64,000 nucleotides of DNA from Turritopsis dohrnii (taxonomy: Eukaryota > Cnidaria > Hydrozoa > Anthoathecata > Oceaniidae), in contig BQMF02000015.1 in assembly GCA_027922465.2 (NCBI GenBank), forward strand, positions 124,001-188,000. The letters are read 5' to 3'. This document shows positions 50,701-59,839 of the stretch, one piece after another. The notes under the pieces were generated by a model. The model was not told the DNA's origin and did not search any database. It was given only the letters and a program-made list of their open reading frames with translations. A program made the position numbers and the translations under genes. Every line of letters begins with the position of its first letter. Within the stretch, counting starts at the first letter, position 1.

Positions 50701-51426
50701 ACAGAATGAAGATTGTTGATCTTAACTGGAAAAAATTGATCGCACATCTGTCAAAAATTTACACGAGCGCACGTCATAACTGATATCGTCAATTAAGGCG
50801 TGCGATGACCACACGCCTGCTAATTTTCTTACGACCAGGCCTGAAATGCATGGTATTATTTGTGAGCAACCAACCATTGCGGAGACATTGTTGATCAAAG
50901 ACTATGATAACATCCAATTTCTCCTTCCCCTTGAGTAGGGATAATAGATCCCTGTTATCATTTTACTGTAAAAGTAAAAATGTCAAATTAAATACTTACA
51001 GATTGGATTTGTGACTGTAGAGCTGCTGGATTATCGAAACAAAAATAACTACCTATAAAAAAGCAGATCTACCATTTAAATTTTTCTTTATTAGAAAGTG
51101 AATGAGGCTCGCAAAAGTGTCAGTTCTTTACTATCAAAACATAGCAAAGAGGTTGTGAAGTAATGAACTTCAAGTGATGACCACTTTAATCTTTTTCAAT
51201 AAGACAGAGGGTTTTCATCACACAGTGAGAACAAATCATAAGATAAGAAATAGATATGAATAAGAGGTGTAAAAAATATATACTAACCAAAACTTAAGAA
51301 GCAAATGAATGTTAAGACCAGGAAACGGTGAGCAGCCCGCCTTGGATCACAACATGGTAACGCACCACAGCCTTTCAACTCCACCTCAACCTCTGACATA
51401 TCGTTATATGGCTCGGGACTAGGCAT
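41736..51426 (-). CDS. MFSD1: MFSD1, lysosomal major facilitator superfamily transporter
   Basis: Eighteen minus-strand exons keep phase throughout and give 525 residues: 51288-51426, 51000-51052, 49320-49432, 46522-46564, 46246-46313, 45443-45551, 45210-45318, 44791-44889, 44586-44697, 44438-44494, 44115-44194, 43944-44023, 43552-43649, 43115-43227, 42984-43031, 42735-42795, 41929-42061 and 41736-41798. MFSD1 hallmarks: YSWPNVVLCFFGGFLIDRVF, ESLAVAQNTYSVSWFKGAEL, LQLSFSRVGSTVNMNVM, ISAGASPVLGFFVDQVG and YGFMQSIQNLGLAVVSIVAG. Twelve membrane helices are expected. In mammals MFSD1 exports dipeptides from lysosomes and needs the partner GLMP. After the last helix comes a long cytosolic tail with ERKPLLEDYY, an ExxxLL sorting-type signal. 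Introns 2 and 3 hold two inverted copies of one transposon. Confidence 0.96.
42085..42446 (+). repeat. Dispersed ~370-bp repeat, copy in MFSD1 intron 17 region
   Basis: It starts ACATTGTTTTACAAGCAACC and ends TTTTTGAGGAAATTTATTAG. It matches 62335-62720 in the same orientation: shared blocks include TTTTTTAGTAG, ATGTTGCTTAATTTG, AACCTAGT, CCTAGTGTAAC, GCTATGCTAGTGTTG and ATCATTTCAAAATTTCA. No coding frame and no obvious TIR. Class unknown. Confidence 0.75.
43351..43516. mobile_element. MITE with ATGAATGCAATTCCGAATAA ends in an MFSD1 intron
   Basis: GTATGAATGCAATTCCGAAT at the left and ATTCGGAATTGCATTCATAC at the right are perfect inverted repeats, extended by loosely matching flanks (ACACATTA / TATACACA). 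About 166 bp, non-coding. Confidence 0.75.
45708..46131. mobile_element. hAT-like MITE with TTCCCTGACTT repeats
   Basis: Ends CAGGGTTGTTACAG and GATTGCAACAACCCTG are inverted and start CAGGG as in hAT elements. The right half carries many TTCCCTGACTT / TCCCTGACAT repeats and the left half a few GACATTTC-type relatives. It lies in MFSD1 intron 5. The target duplication is not clean (ATGTA on both sides, offset by one). Confidence 0.65.
47091..47132. repeat. GTAGGA microsatellite
   Basis: Tandem GGAGTAGTAGTAGGAGTAGT followed by repeats of AGGAGT; in MFSD1 intron 3. Confidence 0.85.
47269..48182 (-). mobile_element. 914-bp TIR element, copy 1 (MFSD1 intron 3)
   Basis: It begins CAGGCCTGGTCGTAAG and ends CTTACGACCAGGCCTG, with subterminal GCGTGTGG...ATCGCACGCC motifs. 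It is flanked by TGTATA on both sides (47263-47268, 48183-48188). It is the reverse complement of 49930-50843 with only a few differences by eye (for example CGATTGC versus CGATCGC near the end). A roughly 100-codon frame lies inside, but it has no transposase features. Superfamily unknown. Confidence 0.9.
49930..50843 (+). mobile_element. 914-bp TIR element, copy 2 (MFSD1 intron 2)
   Basis: Same termini (CAGGCCTGGTCGTAAG / CTTACGACCAGGCCTG) and the same length as copy 1, in opposite orientation. Flanked by AAATG on both sides (49925-49929, 50844-50848). Near identity to copy 1 implies a recent spread of the family. The two copies enclose MFSD1 exon 3 (49320-49432). Confidence 0.9.
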
Positions 51427-53054
51427 TATGACTATACAGCATAAGAACTTTTTTTAAAACTGAAAAAAGTTTGGCATACATAGAACATGTAAGAACATTC
51501 AAACTATCATAAAAAATCCTTCATAAAAGTTTTCCTCATTTTTGTTTTTTCATGGGAAAAACAATGGGTTGCAGTTAATCCAAAGGTTTTGTTTGTAGGA
51601 ATTTTGAAAAAGAAAATGTCAAAACAACTCAATTACACCCAACAATTTTGTGATTTTAAATAAAACATTTTATAACTAGCACCGACCCATAAATATTTTA
51701 AGCAGCAAAAGAAGGGGGCTGAGACAGCTGCTTTACAAAATGAAAGTTCTTCATATTTCTTATTTCATATCGTATTTTAAACACACAACACATTATGATT
51801 TTCTTAAATCTAACCATCCACTATTTCCATTAAACTTTAAAGTTAATATGAAAATAATAGGGCATCAGTTTAAAGGCATTGATTTTGAAAAGTTCTGATT
51901 TTTGTGTGTTGGACAAGTAGTTAAGTATTTAAACTGTAACAATTATTGTTTTTGTTTTTGGTGTTTACATTAGTTTTTTGAAAAGCTATCTGTAATAATA
52001 CACCTGTTTAATGATCAGAATACCCAAAAGCCACTTTACGATGATAGTTAAAAACTTTTCAACATTTCTACTATGAAAGCATGTTGGAGAAGTAGCCAAT
52101 GGAAAACAATATTTAAAATTGCACTGGTAACAAGGCTGCTTTGTTTCCTTCAACAATTGCCATGACCATCATTCATTTCTTATCTGTTTGAAATGGTTTT
52201 GTGTATGGTAGTCACATCAAAAATTTTGAAATAACTGCATGTTATAGAAATAATCTACATTATAATTCCCATTTTTTTGAAAATTTGATATGATGATTAC
52301 GGAATTTTTGAGCTATTTTCAAAATTACTTCACATTTTGTGAAACTGTACAAAACGTTTAGGATTTTGTCTAATTGTATATAAGTTAGAGTCACTCTCAA
52401 AACACAACAAATATGTACAAAGGCAGTGACTATGAATAAAAGCTAATTATTTTGAAGATAAAAATATTACAATACCTATGACTTTGTCATTACAAATGGG
52501 CAATAAAGGAACCAACTACCTTCTGCTCGGGTCAAAAATAGTCTTAACTAATCGGTCGGATGACTGGCATAAAAAAACATTGAAGCACAGGCCGCTCTAT
52601 ATGTATACTAGCCTTTGTTCTCTATCGTTCTTCATTTGCATGCTTTGTTGTTGTAAAAGTAATGACCATGTACAGAAAACTAGCCCATCGGGCATTGATT
52701 GAGTTATGAATGCAGTCTAAATTTACAAAACATAATGGTGGAAGAAAAATAGGGGCAGGGATTCCGTCAACATTTTTTATATAATTGTGACATGTTATGT
52801 TATAAATATTTTTTCTGACAATTTTACCGAATTTCCAGGTTGGAGATTTTCTTCCCAAAGATAGTTGGTGGGAGGACCCGAACAGCTTATATTTGTGATT
52901 GCCGCCTTAGATGTATATACTATTATTAATAACATGTTACAGTTAATTTTCCTGACCGTTATTGAAAAGAAAAGGGCAGAATACCTAAACCCAAATTTCT
53001 TACAGTTTATGTATTTTAGCTATCATTATACTTTTGCAATTATGTGCAAAGTTA

Positions 53055-53110
53055 GTAGATCGAGGGGGAATTGAACCCCCAAAATATTGCAAAGTTACAT
53101 TACCGCATCA
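53055..53110 (-). repeat. tRNA-derived relic (perfect T-arm)
   Basis: The minus strand reads GGGGGTTCAATTCCCCC, a perfect T-stem and loop with a B-box, followed by TCGATCT as an acceptor-like 3' strand. Upstream (ATGCGGTAATGTAACTTTGC) there is only a poor D-arm and no good 5' acceptor partner, so a working tRNA is unlikely. A decayed tRNA or a tRNA-derived SINE are both possible. Confidence 0.35.
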
Positions 53111-53430
53111 TTTCAGAAAATTCTCTCCGGATTAAAAACAACCTGTTTTAATTCCCCACTTTTTAATTTCATGGAGTCATGGATGACTTCATTAAAGAGA
53201 AGTAAACAACTTGATATATGGGTTCTAATACTTGGTTTAATATGATCCATTTTTGATACTCTTTAGATTGGTATAAAATATTTTGCACTGACTTTTTTTC
53301 ATTTTTCAAGGACCAAATATCAATAATTGATCACTTTGGTCGCCGGTGACACCCAGTTTGTTATTAAAATATCCTTGTCTATGACTCTTTCGTGGTCACC
53401 ATCCTAATTTTCTAGTAAAAACAAAATTGA

Positions 53431-53512
53431 CTTGACCAGGGTTCGAACATTACATCTCGAAAACCCGTTAGGTATATAAGGTAATCACGCTATACCAATG
53501 TTCTATTGACTA
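53431..53512 (-). repeat. tRNA-like / SINE head relic
   Basis: The minus strand carries ATTGGTATAGCGTGATTACC (A-box like) and, about 40 bases on, GTTCGAACC (B-box). Stems pair poorly, so I read it as a SINE head or tRNA pseudogene rather than a tRNA. It is 0.35 kb from the T-arm relic at 53055 and in the same orientation. Confidence 0.35.
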
Positions 53513-54357
53513 CTCTTCCAAACAGTAATTCAAAAATAGATATTTTTCAAAAAACACACTTCGGCTATTTTTCTAAGAAACTGAAACTTTTTTTAAAAGA
53601 AACTTCATTTACAAAGAAAAGTTTCATCTTTATGATTTGACCAAAATTTGACAAGGGAATTCAGTGTGTTTTTCTTGAAGAAATTTTAGATCTGGAGAAA
53701 ATAACCCTGTATATACATAGTATATAACAGGATTTCTTATAATGTTCTTGGATAATTTTCATAAAAAGAAACTTTACATTTTAAATTTCTTCTTTCCCAC
53801 ATCTCAAACAATATGCACACACACACCACGTGCAAAGAGTGAAAATCATGGAGAAATCTACCACATGAATAATTAGGTTAATCATAATTAGATCTCAGTC
53901 CCTTTTCAAACCTGTATTTTCATGTTTTCACCTCATTTTTTTCAATAACTTTTCAGATATTGATGAGTTTTGAAGTCTCAAACTGTACACAGACATTTCA
54001 AAATAACATTTTTCATAAATCCACTTTTAAAGCATTTTCTAGAAATAATATACATCATTTAAATAATATAAATCTACATATTAATAGCCGATTCTCCGTT
54101 TGTTTGTTTGTGTGTCTGTCACGCAAAATGGTAGATTGAGTTGTGAGAGTAAATACTTTACTTTATTTTGTGCGACGTCAGTGTGAAACCATTGTATGGA
54201 GTCCCTAATCGAATGTGACGTTTAGGGAAAATTATCTCGGTAGCCAATATGGATAACTGACGTTTTTGGGGTCTGCGATACAAGCGACGGGGTTACAAAA
54301 AATTTGGGTCTTATTTTTTTGGGGACGGGTCTGTGACGTCATCAAAACTTTTGATTG

Positions 54358-54482
54358 ACAATATCTCCGTAATGGTTGGTCGTAGGTAGCAAAACAATCC
54401 CATACATTTTGATCAGTTTTTGGAGCTCTACAACATGGGCACACTTATTATTGCCAATTCCTTAATTTTATTTTTCGTGAAC
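54358..54482 (+). repeat. Dispersed repeat, copy B (partner at 26233)
   Basis: It contains CCCATACATTTTGATCAG, CAACATGGGCACACTTATT and AATTCCTTAATTTTA. It probably belongs to a longer repeat that includes the GTTTGTTTGTGTGTCTGTC and GCCGCCTTGGCGGC motifs nearby. Confidence 0.7.
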
Positions 54483-55422
54483 TCAATGCCGGCTGAACAT
54501 GGGCGGCGAGCCACGCCGCCTTGGCGGCTAGTCTAGATTATTTATGAATGTATATATAGATGAGTTTCTTAGTGACGTAATGTTTATAAACACCAGTGTT
54601 CTTTGCTCGATAATTACGGTATATTGCAACATAGAATATCATTAATCAAGTCATTTTCCTGTGAGTATGCGCACGCAGCCTCGCAGGAAATAAAAGTCTC
54701 TTTATACACTTCAAAATGTTGTCACTTTATTTGGTTCTCTGGAGTCCCCTTAAAGACAATTGACATTACAAAGTTTCAATACACATTAGCACTTCCTATC
54801 TATTTTCGTACATTGTATTTGATTTTTAGTATGTACAAGGTATAAAAGTGTAATTAACATGGGAAACTCGTCTATTATTTGTATGTTATGATGACTCGAA
54901 ATGTCAAAAATGTCAAAAAACTGCCAATTACAGTAAGAAAGAAATTGTAAATATTTTAGCTAATACTTTAACATTACCCTTGATATTTTATATTTATCTT
55001 TTATTCGTAAAATATTAGCTTCTTGTATTTGCTAGAGTAGCTTGCTTACACACACACAAAACAACGAAAAATTAATGTTTGTTGACATCATAAATATAAA
55101 AAGAAACTCAAAAACTCGATGCTTCTACCAGCTTCTCTTTTCCCTTTTTCAACCACGAATGAATTTTAAAGTTATACACATATAAATGTAGCTTTTCAAG
55201 TATCAATAAAGCACAATTTTTACTTGATCTCGTGAAAGTCAAAATCCAAATTCAAGATCAGTTTCCTCACCGTTCCGCACTTATTATATCTGTAAATCAT
55301 GTGATTCGCTAGTCTCAGATCATCATCATGTTTTCATGGTGGTCGTCTGCTGCCTAGCTGCTGCGGAAGTCCGCCGCCGCCCCCGCGCTCTTTTTCTCCT
55401 CACGCAAAATTGATACCTATTC

Positions 55423-56027
55423 CTCCTAAAGCTTGGTTTCCAATAACAAAAAATTATCGTGCGATCGTCGTGCAACAAATGTTGTGCGACTTGTCGCACG
55501 ACTTTTTGTTGCACGACAGCCTCTTGTTTCCATTGCACGATTTCGCGTGGTTTGTTTACACGTGAAATTCAAAATATTATTTCAAATTGGACAAGCGTTT
55601 GTTGTTAACTTGTTAGCTTTCTCTTTGTGCAACGTTATTAAGCTTCTTAAAACGTAGAAGAAATATGCAGAGAAAGAGAAAGCACTCTTCCTGGGTTTGC
55701 AGACTGTTTAAAAGTCGTTCAGTAACAGGAGCATACCACCTTTTTTAGTATCCGAACTCAGATTTCATGATCGTGAGTTATTTTTTATCAATATCTGCGA
55801 ATGTCACCCAACTTGTTTGAGCCCTTGCTATTGCAACTGTAGCACGACTATCGTGGAGATAGAATTTTTCTATCTCTACGACATTGTTGTGCGACATCAA
55901 AAAATGTTGCACGATCCTCCACATGTTGCACGACAAGTGTTTCATTACGTCGTGGGACTGTAGTACGACTCTGTAGTGCGATGATCGCACGATAAAATTT
56001 CTTTATTGGAAACAAGCTTAATAGGAG
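55423..56027. mobile_element. 0.6-kb MITE with CTCCTAAAGCTTGGTTTCC ends and TGCACGAC repeats
   Basis: The left end CTCCTAAAGCTTGGTTTCC plus AATAACAAAAAATTATCGTG, and the right end CACGATAAAATTTC plus TTTATTGGAAACAAGCTT, are an imperfect inverted repeat of about 50 bp. Inside both flanks are many GTTGCACGAC / GTCGTGCAAC and GTGCGACT motifs in both orientations. No transposase frame. Superfamily not settled. Confidence 0.7.
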
Positions 56028-56152
56028 CAACCCATTTACTGCATACGGATACGCATATGTAACTTTCAAGGAACAATTAGTAGTCCAGGAGCTCTCAACA
56101 TGTGTATCTACCTCATTTTCCTCAGAATTTTAACCCATCCATTTAATAGGTA

Positions 56153-59100
56153 TTTATTGAATAGCGTATAACGCTCGGTCAGACGGGATATTTCTTTCAG
56201 GTTCCAGGACCAAAACAAGTTAGGTAAAAAGGGACGTTTATGTATCTCATAAGCCTCAGACTTGAAACTTTGGATATATATTACTAAAAGTAAAAAGTAC
56301 ATAAAAATAATAAATCTGACCAAAATTTCCGATTCCTAAGGATCTGACCGCAAAAAATGTTCAGGACAAAAAGGGCTGGATCTATCCCTTATTTATTCCG
56401 TTTCTCCAACAGTTTTCGTTGGTCTCTCCGGTATATCAATCTAGGATAGGCTAACACACGTCCACTTAGGACCTCGGCTGACCTCAACAATCCGTTATCT
56501 TATCCCGTTATCTTTAACCCTTATATGATTTTCGGATTTCTTTATATAAAGTAATTCGATCAGAAAAACATTAGAACGTTCGAATTTCTCAAACTTATCA
56601 GGAGATTTTGCAAGAAGAAAAAGTCGATTCATTCGTGAATTTTAACTTGTTCAGTCGTTTGAATTGTTGTGATAAAGCTGTAACATTATGAACATAAACG
56701 AATGTAAAGAAAATTCAAAGGAAGGTATGATAATTTCTTTATCCTAACAATTTGTCTCGAGCTTCCTAGATCCTACTCACTTGATGGCATGATGGCGATG
56801 GGTTTAAGGTCGGGCCTATAGTTACACTCAATTCAAGCTCCTTGGGGGAATGTAAAAACATCTACAAAATTAGAGTTTCGAAACAACTGAAGTACAGCAA
56901 CGTAAAATTGTCAGACAAGATAAATGATGTTCAGGAGTATCATATTACATGCTATAGAAAGTTTACAGCACTTGGAAAGAACGCTGAACACTTTGAACCT
57001 ATTTCGAACCCTCAAACCAAGCTTCCAAACACCAGATCACAATCAGAGATGAGTCCTTCAACAGCCTCCTGTCATTTGTATAATTTGAGGCAAGAAAGAT
57101 AAAAAGCACAATGGTTGGAAACAAAAGCTGGTGATGGCTAAGACCGATGATTTCATTAGAGTGTCAATCATTTCCAAAGTTTTTGAAGATCTGGATTTAC
57201 CTACAAAAGATGACATCTCTGAAGAACTGAAACCACATCGTGTAAAGAAAAATAATGAACACTTGGCAACTATTCGTGAGTCGATCAGTCAAACAGTGAA
57301 TCCGTTCAATGCTGATATCAATAAAGAACGCCTTTTTAACATTTCCACTGGCAAGAAGGCTGCTTCTGATGAAACTGCAACTTTTCTTCTCAATTTCAAT
57401 TGTACTGGTTCTACTGCCCGTGATGCTTTCATTACAGACTGCAATGCTGATCCACTCAGTTACACGGAACCCATAAAGAAAAACAAAGTGAAAACCTTTG
57501 CGACAGAAAGTGGAAAGTATAGAATATCGTCAGGTGATCAAAAGATTGTTTCAGTATTACTGACACGGGATGTGTTTGGTAGCATACTCTTTCATGCTTT
57601 GCAAGCAAAGGTTGATATATAGCATGTATTGGAATACCCTGTCACACCTTCCCTTTATTGTTGAGTCACGTTGATGGAACAATGCAAAAAACTCCGAAGA
57701 AAAACTCTAAACTTCTGAAAGTGCTGGAGAAAGAGGCAATTACGTCCCTGCCAAGAGAAGTTGATGTGACGATAATTGATGGAATGTTCATGTTACGTTT
57801 GCTCTATGATCCACCAGCAACATTCGGCGGTGTTGCAAGACATGTTCACCAGATGGCCTGTAGACACAAAAGTCAAAATATCCATCTGGTTTTTGATAAA
57901 ACAACCTCTCCGTCAATCAAAGATGCAGAAAGGAACAAATGATCGGATGTAAGAGAAAACTCATATCAAATAACTGGACCTGAGCAAAAGTATCCTGGTA
58001 ACTGGCTAGCTGCAATGCGTAAAGATCAGTTTAAAGAAGCACTTATAACCTTTCTTGCAAACCGATGAAAAAGCGATATGACTGCTCAAATCTTGGGAAC
58101 AAAAAAACTATACCTCAATGATTAAGATTTGTGTTATTCCTATAAATCAGATGGTCAGATAGTACGTCGAGACTTAGAAGAAAGATTTTGTTGCTCCAAT
58201 GAAGAGGCAGAATGGTGTACCATCTACACCAGATAGAGAATTTGTTGATACGGATGTTCTTGTGATATTGCTGGGTTGTTCTGAGAAGCTGCCAAATGGA
58301 AGTATTTGGGTCGAGGCAGGTCAACAATCAAAAATTACCCTCCGTTTTATCAATGTCAACAAAATTTATGAAACGTTCAAAGAAAACCTTTGCAAAGCAC
58401 TACCTGCTTATCACGCCTTTACTGTTTGTGACTATATGGATTCATTTAACCGGAAAGGAAAGACGAGACCATTGAAACTGAGCTCATTTGCGATGCTTTT
58501 ACCAAGCTTAGAAATAGTACGAGAAGGGGATGTGTAGATGTGATCGAAAAATTTGTATGTCAGATGTATGGCGAAAAGAGAATATCATCTGTCAATGAAT
58601 GCCGAGTCAATATGTTTCTGAAGAAATACAAACCCAGAAAGCAAACTAATAAACTGATAAAGGGATAGATTCCAGTTCAATGTCACCGTGCGGAAAGTTA
58701 TGTTGGAGAAAATAAAACGATCGGTATACGTGAAACGTGTGTGGCAGAATGCTGTTTACAAAACAACATCCACGGATTCGCCAACAAAATATGGCTGGAT
58801 TCTAGATGAGGGACAATACAAAATCGAATGGTTCAATGGAGATGCAGCAACCTTCAATCACTGATGTTGTTCAAACCGATTCTGCAGAAGAAATTGGCAT
58901 GAAAAGTTCTTTTATGAATAAGTACTAAAATCATACCAAAAACATTTCTACTTTTCAATACTATTTTAGTCTCTTCTCATTGTGAGATTTTAAACAGATT
59001 AGAAGAGGGAAGACGAAGAGGGTAAAACGAGCGAAAGCGATACAGAAGACGAGGACGATATTTCTGATGGAGAATAACTGAACACCGTAAGTCAAGCAGC

Positions 59101-59671
59101 TTTGAAATTCTTATTTAAAAACTCCAATGAATCCTTCTAAGTCACATTATTATTCTTTTCTAGAAACTAATGGCACAATATCACCCAAAATTTCGACGAT
59201 ATTTAGAATTCTGTTTTTATTATTTTATAAACGTCTATGAAAACGTTTATTCAATACTCGGTCAAAAAAGCTTGTGAGGTAGACGGAATCTCTTTTTAAT
59301 TATTAATGAGCATTTTCGGAGTCTGATTCTTGAAAGGAACCGGAAATTTTGGTCAGACTTATCATTTCAGGTATCCCTGATACATTGTTAAGACTTGGGC
59401 AAAATTTCAGATCTGAGGCTTATGAGGTAGATAAAGTCCTTTTTTCGCATCTATAAATTTAGGTCAGTTTGGTCCCAGAACCAGAAATTTTAGTCAGATT
59501 TATTATTTTTATATACTTTTTACTTTTAGTAATATATATCCAAAGTTTCAAGTCTGAGATATGAGATATGAGATAGATAAACGTCCCTTTTTACCTTACT
59601 TATTTTGGTCCTGGAACCTGAAAGAACCGCTAATATCCCATCTGACCGAGCGTTTTACGCTATTCAATAAA
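56153..59671 (+). mobile_element. 3.5-kb DNA transposon with ~190-bp TIRs and subterminal repeats
   Basis: TTTATTGAATAGCGTATAAC followed by GCTCGGTCAGA at the left pairs with TCTGACCGAGCGTTTTACGC then TATTCAATAAA at the right. Complementarity continues inward through AGGACCAAAA, AAAGGGACGTTTATGTATC, AGACTTGAAACTTTGG, ATATATTACTAAAAGTAAAA and AAATCTGACCAAAATTT to about 56335 / 59475. The right side repeats this module at least once more (59330-59470) and partly again (59250-59330). The interior holds the decayed gene listed at 56842. I could not find a convincing target duplication. Confidence 0.75.
56842..58537 (+). pseudogene. Decayed gene of the multicopy HAFTxCD family inside the transposon
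   Basis: Blocks in order: a Cys/His motif (EYHITCYRKFTAL, about 56935), ETATFLLNFNCTGSTARDAF, VLLTRDVFGSILFHALQAK, HVDGTMQKTPKKNSK, IIDGMFMLRLLYDPPATFGG, HLVFDKTTSPSIKDAERNK, VDTDVLVILLGCSEKLP and LPAYHAFTVCDYMDSFNRKG. These belong to a large, mostly unnamed protein family common in cnidarian and other invertebrate genomes. The spaced acidic motifs (IIDGM, FDK, DTDVLV, CDYMDSF) suggest a PIN/FEN-like nuclease fold, which is my inference. Stops (for example near 57620, 57940, 58068, 58122) and frame changes show that this copy is dead. Its place between long TIRs suggests that the family is a transposon protein. Confidence 0.7.
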
Positions 59672-59839
59672 GGAGCGGATTTTGATCCACTGTCGGTTAG
59701 GACTTTGGAAAAAATGTAAAAAGATACAATACATATTTTCAAATGGTTATTTCGTAACATCTTCACCAAACCTACAGCTACAACCTCATATTCAACTTCA
59801 AAATTGATGCGTCGATGACAACAGTAATGCAGTATATGG

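Larger units (their letters stand above)
51427..56152. other. MFSD1 upstream region without recognised genes
   Basis: About 4.7 kb. It includes the MFSD1 promoter side, two tRNA-like relics (53055, 53431), a dispersed repeat (54358) and a MITE (55423). Short open frames here show no family resemblance. Confidence 0.5.
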
